A stretch of DNA of 64,000 bases from Neobacillus mesonae (lineage in GTDB: Bacteria; Bacillota; Bacilli; Paenibacillales; Paenibacillaceae). The notes beneath the pieces are model-generated. The model was not told where the DNA came from and did no database searches. It saw only the letters and a list, made by a program, of their open reading frames with translations. Position numbers and translations under genes: made by a program. Shown here piece after piece: positions 49,744 to 57,456 of the stretch (within the stretch, counting starts at the first letter, position 1; every line of letters starts with the position of its first letter). Where the stretch lies: NCBI GenBank assembly GCA_023715865.1, contig JAMBOW010000002.1, positions 434,001-498,000 on the forward strand, written 5' to 3'.

Positions 49744-50007
49744 TCACCTTGTTTTTACTACGATTTTACGAATGCTTTCACTTGATAGATGATATTTCTG
49801 CTCCAGCTCGGATACTGACCATCCTTTGGAATAATAAAGTGAAATTTCTGCATTGCGCTGTGCCAGCTGCTTTCGTGCCCCGCTTTTTTCGCCCCAGCGT
49901 GCACGTTCCTCCGTAGCCTTCGGTATATAGATGAGATCACCTTGAATATACTTTTGAATTTCCTTCAGCAAGCTAGGGGGAAGCGCATCTCTTCCATTTT
50001 TGTACAT
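49744..50007 (-). CDS. CD3324-family small DNA-binding-like protein
   Basis: About 87 residues. An N-terminal YKNGRDALPPSLLKEIQKYIQG segment, then a basic middle, and a C-terminal helix-turn-helix-like WSVSELEQKYHLSSESIRKIV. This fits the CD3324/Mor-like group. The ATG at 50007 has GAGGAGG upstream; a longer frame to 50046 starts inside a small overlapping ORF. It lies 22 bases before the ABC gene and may be cotranscribed. Confidence 0.7.
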   Translation of the reverse strand: MYKNGRDALPPSLLKEIQKYIQGDLIYIPKATEERARWGEKSGARKQLAQRNAEISLYYSKGWSVSELEQKYHLSSESIRKIVVKTR

Positions 50008-50080
50008 CACGATAAATATCCTCCTCAAATACTGTTCTTTGACCACTTACTTCATCCATTACACACGTGTTATAAATCAT
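49973..50080 (-). CDS. short upstream ORF overlapping the CD3324-family gene
   Basis: 35 codons with an excellent SD (AAGGAG, 8 bases before ATG at 50080). It overlaps the next gene by 35 bases in another frame, and that gene's SD lies inside it. This is the layout of translational coupling. The peptide starts MIYNTC and has no known domain. It could be a leader peptide or simply a small gene. Confidence 0.4.
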   Translation of the reverse strand: MIYNTCVMDEVSGQRTVFEEDIYRDVQKWKRCASP

Positions 50081-50698
50081 GTTCGCATCTCCTTCCATTA
50101 GAATTGGATAATAATCCGCGGAAACTATGCCGCTAAAAAATAAAAAAACCCTGGAACTAATAAAGCTGTCCATAGGCATTCCTCTTGGCTTATTCATAAA
50201 AATCAATACAACAGAGCATCTCATAACTGCCGAAATTTATACAGTTATGATCCACAATACTGGCCAAGGCACCTTGGTTTGTGAATATTTAGTTGTCGTT
50301 GTTGATGAATATTAAATACTGTGTGCATCGTCCTTCCTCCTCTCTGCTCATATTTGACTTTGCCCTTCAGTCAGCAATTTAGCATTTTGGCAAAATCTTC
50401 ATTATGTAAAACTAAACTTATTATAATGAAACGATCGTTACATAGGCAAGAAATAATTTTAATAATTTTCATTAATTACATATTTTATCATTTGTATTAA
50501 AGATGAGAGGAGGCAATTGCCTCCTCCCATGTTAAACGCATTGCTTCCGCACTTACGCGAAAGCCACCTCGCGCTCATTGATCAATTGGATCATCTCCTT
50601 TCCTTGTATTTCGTCGGCCCGACAACCACATTATATAACTGGCCCAACGAAGTAGGATAGAGAAAGAAATGTTATAACTAAACTTTACCGATATTCCT
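50081..50698. other. gene-poor intergenic region with a palindrome and possible short transcript
   Basis: About 600 bases, AT-rich in its middle (50380-50500). It holds a perfect 20-base palindrome at 50507-50526 (GAGGAGGCAATTGCCTCCTC), a minus-strand -10 TATAAT at 50630-50635, and an AAAGGAG SD near 50594-50600. A minus-strand ORF of 39 codons (50459-50578) lies after the SD, spaced 14 bases, which is long. No convincing gene. Confidence 0.4.
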
Positions 50699-51064
50699 TT
50701 ACAAAGCACTTAAGTGTTCATGAACAAGCTTCCATTCATTATTACCGTCTTTTTGAAAAACATTGGTTGCTCTTCCGCTCCCCTTCGTCCACTCCCCTTT
50801 TAAATATCCTTCGTATTCATATCGATAAATACAAACAGCGGTTTGTTCAGAAGCTGTAATCCATTTAATATCATGAGCGGAGTAAACCTCCTCTTGTATT
50901 GTTTTCCACGCCTCTTCAAAATAATGCTGTATTTCCGGTAACGTAGAGCAGCTTCTGTCGCTAAACCAATAAACCGCACGTTCATCAAGAAGCTGTCTTA
51001 CATTTTCAAAATGGTGCGTATTTGTAGCGTCAATATACCGCTTCAAAATGTCTTCATGATTCAT
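50699..51064 (-). CDS. NTF2-like (SnoaL/DUF4440-type) protein
   Basis: About 121 residues with the cone-shaped NTF2-like pattern: an N-terminal helix pair (HEDILKRYIDATNTHHFENVR), then strands ending NEWKLVHEHLSAL. Such proteins can be small-molecule-binding or isomerase-like; the active residues cannot be assigned. The start at 51064 has GGAGG 11 bases upstream. Third gene of a probable three-gene unit with a VOC protein and a small membrane protein. Confidence 0.7.
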   Translation of the reverse strand: MNHEDILKRYIDATNTHHFENVRQLLDERAVYWFSDRSCSTLPEIQHYFEEAWKTIQEEVYSAHDIKWITASEQTAVCIYRYEYEGYLKGEWTKGSGRATNVFQKDGNNEWKLVHEHLSAL

Positions 51065-51082
51065 TTTCAAATGTACCTCCAA

Positions 51083-51424
51083 CTAAACAGCCCCTAAGGA
51101 AAGAATAAAAACAGTAAGAAAAAGCAGGATTGAAGGAATCAAACGCTTCCTCCCGAGCCTGCGAAATTTGTAAACGATAGCGTAATTCACAGCTGCTAAC
51201 AGAACGATGAATAATGTGTTAATAATAAAATCTAAGATGTCGCTACCTCTTGGTGCCAATTCTATGGATTGCAGTTGGCCTAACACCTGGTAGCCCTCTG
51301 CTTCCAATTGAGACTCAGCTTTTGCTTGCTTCAACCAGCTATGCAAAGCTTTAAGCATCGGGACATAATGCCCGCCCACATATCCAAATGTAACATTGAC
51401 TAAGGAGCCCCACAAATAAATCAA
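51083..51424 (-). CDS. small membrane protein of unknown function
   Basis: About 113 residues from a TTG at 51424 with AGAGGAG seven bases before it. An upstream frame extending to 51532 would overlap the VOC gene by 95 bases and is rejected. Two C-terminal hydrophobic segments (about 63-82 and 93-111) flank a basic FRRLGRKR loop. The N-terminal third is soluble. Lies 14 bases after the VOC gene, probably cotranscribed. Family not recognised. Confidence 0.6.
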   Translation of the reverse strand: MIYLWGSLVNVTFGYVGGHYVPMLKALHSWLKQAKAESQLEAEGYQVLGQLQSIELAPRGSDILDFIINTLFIVLLAAVNYAIVYKFRRLGRKRLIPSILLFLTVFILSLGAV

Positions 51425-51437
51425 GTCAGCGCTCCTC

Positions 51438-51815
51438 TTACATTTTTCGTTCCATAAATTCAATCCGATTTCCAAATGGATCATGGGTATAGAAACGGGT
51501 GACCCCTTCTTCTGCCCGTGCTTCATCATCAATCACTTGAATATTACGGCTTAATAGATGGGTTCTCAAGCTTTCGATACTTTGAACAAGGAATGCAGGA
51601 TGAGCTTTTAATGCTGGTGTAAAATCTTGTTGAACACCGATATGTACTTCGTGATGTCCGCATCTAAACCAGACACCCCCGCGTTTCTGCAAGGTTTCCG
51701 GTTTGGGGATTTCAGTCCATCCTAAAATTTCATTAAAGAATAGACGCGTTTCGGATTCACAGCCTTCAGGAGCAGCAAGCTGAACGTGGTCAAGACCTTG
51801 ATAACTAAACTCCAT
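51438..51815 (-). CDS. VOC-family (glyoxalase-like) protein
   Basis: A 125-residue vicinal oxygen chelate protein with the paired beta-alpha-beta-beta-beta modules. Metal-site candidates are in LDHVQLAAP, HHEVHIGV and FGNRIEFME. It might be a glyoxalase, dioxygenase or resistance protein; the sequence does not separate these. First gene of the three-gene unit that ends with the NTF2-like gene. Confidence 0.8.
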   Translation of the reverse strand: MEFSYQGLDHVQLAAPEGCESETRLFFNEILGWTEIPKPETLQKRGGVWFRCGHHEVHIGVQQDFTPALKAHPAFLVQSIESLRTHLLSRNIQVIDDEARAEEGVTRFYTHDPFGNRIEFMERKM

Positions 51816-51935
51816 AGTAACCTCCCTTAATCATTGATATTGTTTCACATAATGAGACTCTGTCTCAAATATAACTGTTGGTTACAATGCTATAGTAAAA
51901 TTTGTAAATATGCTATACCTAAATGTGAGTATGCA

Positions 51936-52400
51936 TTATTTGATGTGATAAATATTAAATATTTGTTCAATATTATTATATTTGACCTTATAGGCTGTAA
52001 CATAAGGCAGAAGAGCTGTCACTTCTTCCTCCTTAAGACCACTTGTGTTGAGTTCAAAAGTCCCTTCTATCTCTAGAACTTCCCCCGCCTTTAACTCTTG
52101 GTTGTAAACAAATTTCTGAGCATTTTCATCGACCAACAGTGATTCTTTTGCCTCTTCTAAGACAGGCTCCACAGAATGAACCATAAAGGTCTCGCTTCCC
52201 ATGTTAGCAATTTCTGCTGAATAATATAGAGCTACCTTTTGCTGAGGTGTTCCATTAATCGATTCTCCCGTACCAGCAACGAGTATTCTTAAGCCCAGGT
52301 CAGGTGAGGTGCTTATCAGCTTTATCAATATGATCAAAAGTCCTGCCGCCACAAGCATAATTCCCGTTCTTCTCTTTCCATCTCCGAGCAGTGTCTTCAT
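51936..52400 (-). CDS. membrane-anchored protein of unknown function
   Basis: 154 residues with one N-terminal membrane segment (about 13-30) after a basic start, so the rest is likely outside the cell. The exported part is beta-like with VALYYSAEIANMGSE and LKAGEVLEIEGTFELN, resembling a conserved-repeat or Ig-like fold as in DUF-type accessory proteins. No cysteine, no enzymatic motif. Monocistronic. Confidence 0.6.
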   Translation of the reverse strand: MKTLLGDGKRRTGIMLVAAGLLIILIKLISTSPDLGLRILVAGTGESINGTPQQKVALYYSAEIANMGSETFMVHSVEPVLEEAKESLLVDENAQKFVYNQELKAGEVLEIEGTFELNTSGLKEEEVTALLPYVTAYKVKYNNIEQIFNIYHIK

Positions 52401-52479
52401 CTTTCTCCTCCTCTCTTACCTATTCATTGCAATGTACATCTGTTCGATGTTTCAAAATCATACAATTATTTGTCCAAAA

Positions 52480-52513
52480 GAAAAAACGTCTGGATCCGTC
52501 CAGACGTTTGATC
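52480..52513 (-). terminator. terminator of the YitT-family gene
   Basis: On the minus strand AAACGTCTGGA pairs with TCCAGACGTTT, followed by a T run. Confidence 0.85.
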
Positions 52514-52526
52514 ATAAATATATATT

Positions 52527-53420
52527 CTATCCCCCGGCAGCACTTGACTCCTTGACCCGTGCAGCGGGTACATGAGATTTAGCATCCTTTGTTCTAACAG
52601 GCAAATAGGTTCGAGAGGCAGAGACTGGTGCCGGCATTTGCATTCTGCCCAAGTCAGCTTTATTATCCCCATTTCGCTGGCTGTCCGCTTGTATTTGCGG
52701 CTGCTGCTTCTTCGCCGCTGCTTGAGTAATAAGCGTAATAAACTTACTAGCAATCCAGACAGCAAGCACAGTGTAAAGCGTTTCTTTAAACGGCATAAAG
52801 GCAAGCGATAACAACAGCACAATTCCATCAAAAATAAAGAATACGGACCCTATCTTCATTCGGCTCCATTTGCTGACGAGTACAGCCAAAATATCGTCTC
52901 CGCCGGTTGCACTTCCGCTTGCAATTACAATCCCCGCACCAATACCGGTAAGAATACCGGAAATAAGCGCAGCAGCAAGCAGACTTCCATGTAAGTCAAT
53001 GACTAGAGGGGAATATCGTTCACACCATTCATAAAAAATAGAGAAGGATATTGCTCCAAGCATAGCTTTGAGCATGTATTTCCGCCCCATAAAATACCAA
53101 GCGATCAGAATGACAGGAATATCGAGCAGCAAGCTGGTCAGTGCAGGAGACCAACCGGCAACATAGCTGCCAAGCAGGGCAAGACCTACAAATCCGCCTT
53201 CCGACAAGTGATTAACATAGTTAATGTGATAAAACGCGAATGCCATAAGCATTGTTCCAAACAGCATCATTCCGATGCTTTTGAGTTCTTTGAAACTAAA
53301 CATGGATTTCAAGGCTGCAGCCATTGCCAGCCTATGATTTCTGTTTTCGAATGAAACAGGTCGTTCTTGTACATTTACAGCCGTCTTATTCCAAAACAGA
53401 AGATTTTGCTTTGTCCTCAT
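52527..53420 (-). CDS. YitT-family membrane protein
   Basis: 297 residues with five to six hydrophobic segments (about 45-235). The SGSATGGDDILAVLVSKW motif is diagnostic of YitT/DUF161-type proteins. The C-terminal tail (about 240-297) is long, basic and Gln/Ser-rich, an extension beyond the usual core. The usual cytoplasmic DUF2179 domain is missing. The role of the family is unknown. The start at 53420 has GAGGG seven bases upstream and overlaps a short upstream ORF. Confidence 0.82.
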   Translation of the reverse strand: MRTKQNLLFWNKTAVNVQERPVSFENRNHRLAMAAALKSMFSFKELKSIGMMLFGTMLMAFAFYHINYVNHLSEGGFVGLALLGSYVAGWSPALTSLLLDIPVILIAWYFMGRKYMLKAMLGAISFSIFYEWCERYSPLVIDLHGSLLAAALISGILTGIGAGIVIASGSATGGDDILAVLVSKWSRMKIGSVFFIFDGIVLLLSLAFMPFKETLYTVLAVWIASKFITLITQAAAKKQQPQIQADSQRNGDNKADLGRMQMPAPVSASRTYLPVRTKDAKSHVPAARVKESSAAGG

Positions 53421-53514
53421 ACAGGTTCCCTCGCATTGTTTGTAGTATGGTCTGATACAGACCTGGACTAATGCGCAAGGAAAGCTGTGAGGAGATCATC
53501 CTTCGAATATTCAT
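53386..53514 (-). CDS. short upstream ORF overlapping the YitT-family gene
   Basis: 42 codons. The ATG at 53514 (or 53520) is preceded by GGGAGAGG. The stop lies 35 bases inside the next gene in a different frame. The peptide starts MNIRRM and is basic. The overlap suggests translational coupling or a leader peptide. Confidence 0.4.
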   Translation of the reverse strand: MNIRRMISSQLSLRISPGLYQTILQTMRGNLYEDKAKSSVLE

Positions 53515-53740
53515 TTTCATTACCTCTCCCTACGCATAGTCGGTCTTCAATCTTGGGTGACTATTACAATCGCGTAAGAGAAGCTACGTATACGAGGAAT
53601 CGTTTCGTTTCCAAATTGTCCTTTGGGGCTTCATCCTTCGGGGACTCATGGTATCCAGATCCTTTCTGTTAGTAACCATATAATTTTTTTCGTACTCTCA
53701 TGAACAGTTCTTATATATATGATTAAACTAATTATAACAT
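53421..53740 (-). promoter_or_regulatory. long leader of the YitT-family gene
   Basis: About 300 bases without a normal gene. On the minus strand a -10 TATAAT lies near 53733-53738. Downstream are stems such as ATAGTC/GACTAT and GGTCTG/CAGACC, then the short ORF. I could not match it to a riboswitch class I know. It may be a structured leader, or the promoter may lie nearer the gene. Confidence 0.4.
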
Positions 53741-53927
53741 ACCAGAAACAACATTGCCTGCTTGGTAACTTTTCCTTTGTCCATTACATGCTCTGGATTC
53801 GCTTTTTGTAACGGCAGATATACTAAATGATCACACATAGGTACTGCTTGAGTCGCATACCTATAGTTCTTACGCCCTTTTTCTTCAAGATGTGATGCTT
53901 TTAGGTTCGTCAAAATCGGGTAAATGG

Positions 53928-53933
53928 TATAAT
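53928..53933 (+). promoter_or_regulatory. extended -10 promoter of the TIR-like operon
   Basis: TGGTATAAT is an extended -10 with a perfect TATAAT; the -35 (TTCGTC, 16 bases upstream) is weak. It gives a leader of about 45 bases before the ATG at 53985. Confidence 0.6.
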
Positions 53934-53984
53934 ATAGAAAAAGATTTTAAAAAACCATATCCCGTAAGCGAGGCGGAGCGGACT

Positions 53985-55022
53985 ATGAAGACGATAAAGC
54001 CTAGAGCGTTCATCGGATGTTCCCTTGAAGCGAAGCCTATTGCCGCAGCTGTACATGAGAATTTAAGGTACGCTGCAGAAGTTACTCCTTGGTATGCAGG
54101 CGTTTTTAACCCGAGCAGTTATACGATGGAGGATCTGGAAAAACAGGTTCGAAGCAGCGACTTTGCCATCTTTATTTTTCATCCGGACGACATCAGCAGC
54201 ATTCGGGGAAAAATGTACGCCACTGTACGGGACAATACCCTGTTCGAGATGGGGCTTTTTATGAGCCGATTGGGGAGAGGACGCATATTCTTTATATTAC
54301 CTGAACATATTAACGAGCTGGATCATGCTGCGGATATTGAAGGAATGCGAATGCCAAGCGATCTTCTTGGGCTCGGTTCACTCACTTATGAAATTCGTTC
54401 AGATAGCAACTGGGCACCGGCTGTGTCGGTAGCCTGCCACAAGATCGCAGACATGATGGAAAGATTAGGTCCATGGTCGGATATGTATGTAACGGAAAAA
54501 GTGAATAAAGTAAAGCAGGAGGAAGAAAATAAACGCATTCAACTGCTGAAGCTGCTCCGCTTCTTTCGTGAACTGCTGCGTTCCCGTAAAATTGATGATC
54601 AAATGCTGCACCGAATGAGTGACACCCTCCGAGCGGCTTTTGTATCAAGGCCTCATTTTCTTGTACGCGGCACCACAGTCCATCGTGTATCTGTATCAGG
54701 ATATATTGAGCAGGTAGCTGGAAATGTGGGTGAGAACGGAAGGCGTTACCCTATGAATATAAATGACGGAAAATTACCTGATGATCCAAGCCGTATCTTG
54801 GTTGTCGATGCGTACAAGGAGAACAAAATTAAAGTCAATCTTTTTGACGATTATCTTGAGAAAGAATATATGCTGTGCTATCCTGTAGCAAGTGGTTATG
54901 TATTTACCGTACATCTTGTTGGACACCTCGAGGCAGGTGATGATCTATTCCAGCAAATTGACCGTGATAATCGCCAACTATTTAGTGCTATTCACGACCT
55001 GTTAGGAGGAGAGTTGGGATGA
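53985..55022 (+). CDS. TIR-like (PF10137-type) nucleotide-binding protein with unknown C-terminal domain
   Basis: 345 residues. The N-terminal domain (about 5-140) matches the TIR-like fold of CBASS Cap12/TIR-STING proteins: RAFIGCSLEAKPIA, VTPWYAGVFNPSSYT, SDFAIFIFHPDD, and DNTLFEMGLFMSRLGRGR, where E88 aligns with the catalytic NADase glutamate. A charged helical linker (about 165-200) leads to a C-terminal region (about 200-345) that looks GAF-like by pattern only. The start at 53985 lies after the promoter; an earlier in-frame ATG is upstream of it. Overlaps the next gene by 4 bases. Confidence 0.8.
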   Translation: MKTIKPRAFIGCSLEAKPIAAAVHENLRYAAEVTPWYAGVFNPSSYTMEDLEKQVRSSDFAIFIFHPDDISSIRGKMYATVRDNTLFEMGLFMSRLGRGRIFFILPEHINELDHAADIEGMRMPSDLLGLGSLTYEIRSDSNWAPAVSVACHKIADMMERLGPWSDMYVTEKVNKVKQEEENKRIQLLKLLRFFRELLRSRKIDDQMLHRMSDTLRAAFVSRPHFLVRGTTVHRVSVSGYIEQVAGNVGENGRRYPMNINDGKLPDDPSRILVVDAYKENKIKVNLFDDYLEKEYMLCYPVASGYVFTVHLVGHLEAGDDLFQQIDRDNRQLFSAIHDLLGGELG

Positions 55023-55249
55023 AACCTATCAGACAAAGGCTCACCAAAAAAAGAGGAGCTCAAAAGCTGCGTCTGAGCGCTGTCCGGGATACTGCCGGAT
55101 CTGCACCGGAAGGTGACAGTGGCAACAGTTTCAAAAAGCCCGAGGTGCCCCTTATTACGCTGGGTCCTTCCCTCAAAGGAAAGGAACGCCCGTACAAGGT
55201 CATTTTAGAAAAAGAAGCGCTTTACGACAAACCACAATATATGGCCTAA
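55019..55249 (+). CDS. 76-residue partner of the TIR-like protein
   Basis: 76 residues, very basic at the N-terminus (RQRLTKKRGAQKLRL), with a Gly/Ser/Pro-rich middle and a short C-terminal strand. No membrane segment, cysteine or known motif. Its ATG overlaps the TIR-like gene stop (ATGA), with GGAGGAGAG upstream, so the two are coupled. It could be a regulator, adaptor or antitoxin-like partner; nothing in the sequence decides. Confidence 0.65.
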   Translation: MKPIRQRLTKKRGAQKLRLSAVRDTAGSAPEGDSGNSFKKPEVPLITLGPSLKGKERPYKVILEKEALYDKPQYMA

Positions 55250-55288
55250 ACATAACAGTTAACTTATATAGCAAACGATTTTGCCTGC

Positions 55289-55327
55289 AGGCGGTGTTGA
55301 CCAGAACGGTCGATGCCGCCTTTTATT
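55289..55327 (+). terminator. terminator of the TIR-like operon
   Basis: GGCGG and CCGCC close a stem extended inward by G-U pairs to GACC/GGTC, followed by TTTTATTT. Confidence 0.75.
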
Positions 55328-55347
55328 TATGTACTGAATAGATGCTC

Positions 55348-55752
55348 CTACTCACTGCTTATCTCCTGCGTAGGAGCTACAAGCTCCACCTTGATCCGGT
55401 CAGGGTCCTCAAAATATACAGCATAATGCTTCTCTCCTCCTGCATAAGGATGGAGATCCTCATACAAAATCCGCACACCCTGGTCTCTCAGGCGGCTAGT
55501 TAATTCATCTACCTGTTTTCTTGATTGGGCATGAAAGGCCAGATGATTGAGTCCTACCTTGCAGCGATGGTAAGGAATATCCATATGCTTCTCTTCAACC
55601 TGAACGAATACTAAGTAAGTATGATGATACTTCCAGCTAATCCCTTTCTCCCATTTCTGATATACCTCATAGCCTAACTCCTTCAGAAGCCAGCCCCAAA
55701 ATTCTGTACTTCGCTCCAGATTTGACACATATATTTCAAGATGATGAATCAT
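55348..55752 (-). CDS. VOC-family (glyoxalase-like) protein
   Basis: About 134 residues. VOC motif pairs MIHHLEIYVSNL and GLNHLAFHAQ, with acidic ends in RIKVELVAP. Different subfamily from the VOC protein at 51438. The start at 55752 has AGAGGGGG upstream; an upstream in-frame start has no SD. Monocistronic and convergent with the TIR-like operon terminator. Substrate unknown. Confidence 0.78.
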   Translation of the reverse strand: MIHHLEIYVSNLERSTEFWGWLLKELGYEVYQKWEKGISWKYHHTYLVFVQVEEKHMDIPYHRCKVGLNHLAFHAQSRKQVDELTSRLRDQGVRILYEDLHPYAGGEKHYAVYFEDPDRIKVELVAPTQEISSE

Positions 55753-55911
55753 TGCTATATAAAGCCCCCTCTTCCAAACTGTAATCAATTTCCACTTGTC
55801 AGAAAGCATAACTGAATCTTATATTGAATATTATAAAACAAGAACATACGTTCTGTAAATGAATATAAGTGATATAAATAGAAACTACATATGGTTAAGG
55901 AAGTGAACAGG

Positions 55912-56298
55912 ATGTCTACACCATCCAGTGCCCCCGCACCCAGTGAATCGGACCATTTGCTGGTGAAAAAATATATCCTTCATACACTCATGCTTGATGT
56001 CCTTGAGCAGGATATTCATACGATTCAGCATGTCTCCCTGCATATGCCGAAGCTGTATGTACATCATTTAACCCGCATTCAAACCGATGTAACTCGCAGT
56101 TTAACGGAGCTCCGGATTCTAATGCGTAAACATGGCATTCGACTGTACGAGGAAAACAAACAAAAGGAAGGCTTTGAGGTACGCTATTTATGCCGGGGAT
56201 ATCATCGGCGCTTATACATGCTGTGGACCTTCTGCAAAATAGAAGTGATGAAAGAAATGTGTGAACGGCTCGGCATTGAACTGACCGAAGTACCTTAG
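55912..56298 (+). CDS. small helical protein of unknown function
   Basis: About 128 residues. After a Pro/Ser-rich start it is mainly helical with long charged stretches (LLVKKYILHTLMLDVLEQDI, RIQTDVTRSLTELRILMRKHG). The order of elements resembles B. subtilis YhjD, but I am not sure. The start at 55912 is preceded by AAGGAAGTG. Monocistronic between a VOC gene and cysK. Confidence 0.6.
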   Translation: MSTPSSAPAPSESDHLLVKKYILHTLMLDVLEQDIHTIQHVSLHMPKLYVHHLTRIQTDVTRSLTELRILMRKHGIRLYEENKQKEGFEVRYLCRGYHRRLYMLWTFCKIEVMKEMCERLGIELTEVP

Positions 56299-56390
56299 AT
56301 GCCTTGACCCGGAAGCTGTTCTGTCCGTATGATGATAGAAGTATATTCCTACTGAAATCATAGGATATTAAGCAGAAGGGGATTTTTCAA

Positions 56391-57353
56391 ATGAAAGCAA
56401 ATAACAATAGCACCTCAGCTCATGCAAGCAAGCGATTGGTGGTTAACAGCGTGGCAGAGCTTATCGGCGATACTCCCGCTGTAAAGCTGAACCGCCTTCA
56501 CGGGCCCGGAGATGCTGAAGTTTATGTCAAACTTGAGTATTTTAATCCAAGCGGGAGCGTAAAAGACCGTGCCGCTTATAATCTGATCAGACAAGCCGAA
56601 CTTCACGGACTGCTCCAACCTGGAGCCACCATCATTGAGCCTACCAGCGGGAATACAGGAATCGGACTTGCCATGAACGCAGCTGTGAAAGGCTACAGAG
56701 CTATTCTCGTTATGCCTGATAACATGAGCAAGGAGCGGATCAACATACTGAAGGCTTATGGAGCAGAAGTGGTGCTGACTCCTGCAGCAGAGCGCATGCC
56801 GGGCGCAATCCAGAAAGCCCTCGAGCTAAAGACGGCGATTCCGGGAAGCTTCATCCCCCAGCAGTTTGAAAATAAAGCCAACCCGGATGCTCATCGGACA
56901 ACTACTGCACTAGAAATTTTGGCACAAATGGATGGAAAGCTGGACGCTTTTGTAGCCACTTCCGGCACCGGCGGAACCATTACCGGAACGGGTGAAGTGC
57001 TTCGAGAGCACCTCCCTGACATCCAAATATATGCCGTTGAGCCCGCTGGATCGCCCGTGCTGTCCGGTGGAAAGCCTGGTCCGCATAAGCTCGTTGGAAC
57101 AAGCCCTGGTTTTATTCCTTCCATTGTGAATACGAGCGTTTGGAACGATATTATCCAAGTTACCGACGAGAACGCGCTGAATATTATGCGTCAGCTTGCT
57201 GCTAAGGAAGGACTTCTGCTCGGCCCTTCCTCCGGTGCTTCTGTATGGGCCGCACTGCAAACAGCCAAGAAACTGGGGGCAGGCAAAAAAGTTCTCTGCA
57301 TTGCGCCGGATACAGGCGAACGGTATCTGAGCACCGGTTTTTTTGACGAATGA
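56391..57353 (+). CDS. cysK: cysteine synthase (O-acetylserine sulfhydrylase)
   Basis: 320 residues. PLP enzyme making cysteine from O-acetylserine and sulfide. The PLP lysine is in NPSGSVKDRAAYN, with phosphate-binding TSGNTGIGLAM and GTGGTITGTGEVL motifs. The sequence could also fit a closely related cystathionine-type synthase. An AGAAGGGG SD lies before the start. A second CysK-like gene elsewhere is likely, but is not seen here. Confidence 0.9.
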   Translation: MKANNNSTSAHASKRLVVNSVAELIGDTPAVKLNRLHGPGDAEVYVKLEYFNPSGSVKDRAAYNLIRQAELHGLLQPGATIIEPTSGNTGIGLAMNAAVKGYRAILVMPDNMSKERINILKAYGAEVVLTPAAERMPGAIQKALELKTAIPGSFIPQQFENKANPDAHRTTTALEILAQMDGKLDAFVATSGTGGTITGTGEVLREHLPDIQIYAVEPAGSPVLSGGKPGPHKLVGTSPGFIPSIVNTSVWNDIIQVTDENALNIMRQLAAKEGLLLGPSSGASVWAALQTAKKLGAGKKVLCIAPDTGERYLSTGFFDE

Positions 57354-57383
57354 AGGATTAAACATGAATTAAGTTCAACATAA

Positions 57384-57452
57384 AAAGGTCAGCAATCACT
57401 TCGAAGCAAATCAATGATAATTGCTTCGAAATAAATTGGCTGACCTTTTTTT
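57384..57452. terminator. bidirectional terminator between cysK and the DinG-like gene
   Basis: A long hairpin with AAAAGGTCAGC / GCTGACCTTTT at its base and TCGAAGCAA / TTGCTTCGA at its top. T runs on both strands serve both convergent genes. Confidence 0.85.
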
Positions 57453-57456
57453 ATTT

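Noticed and set aside
50127..50315. 62-codon plus-strand frame
   Set aside because: No SD, no motif, lies in an AT-rich gap.
51425..51532. Longer start for the small membrane protein at 51083
   Set aside because: It would overlap the VOC gene by 95 bases and has no SD; a TTG with a good SD is present at 51424.
53421..53740. M-box, ydaO or yybP-ykoY riboswitch before the YitT-family gene
   Set aside because: None of the conserved cores of these classes could be found in the leader.
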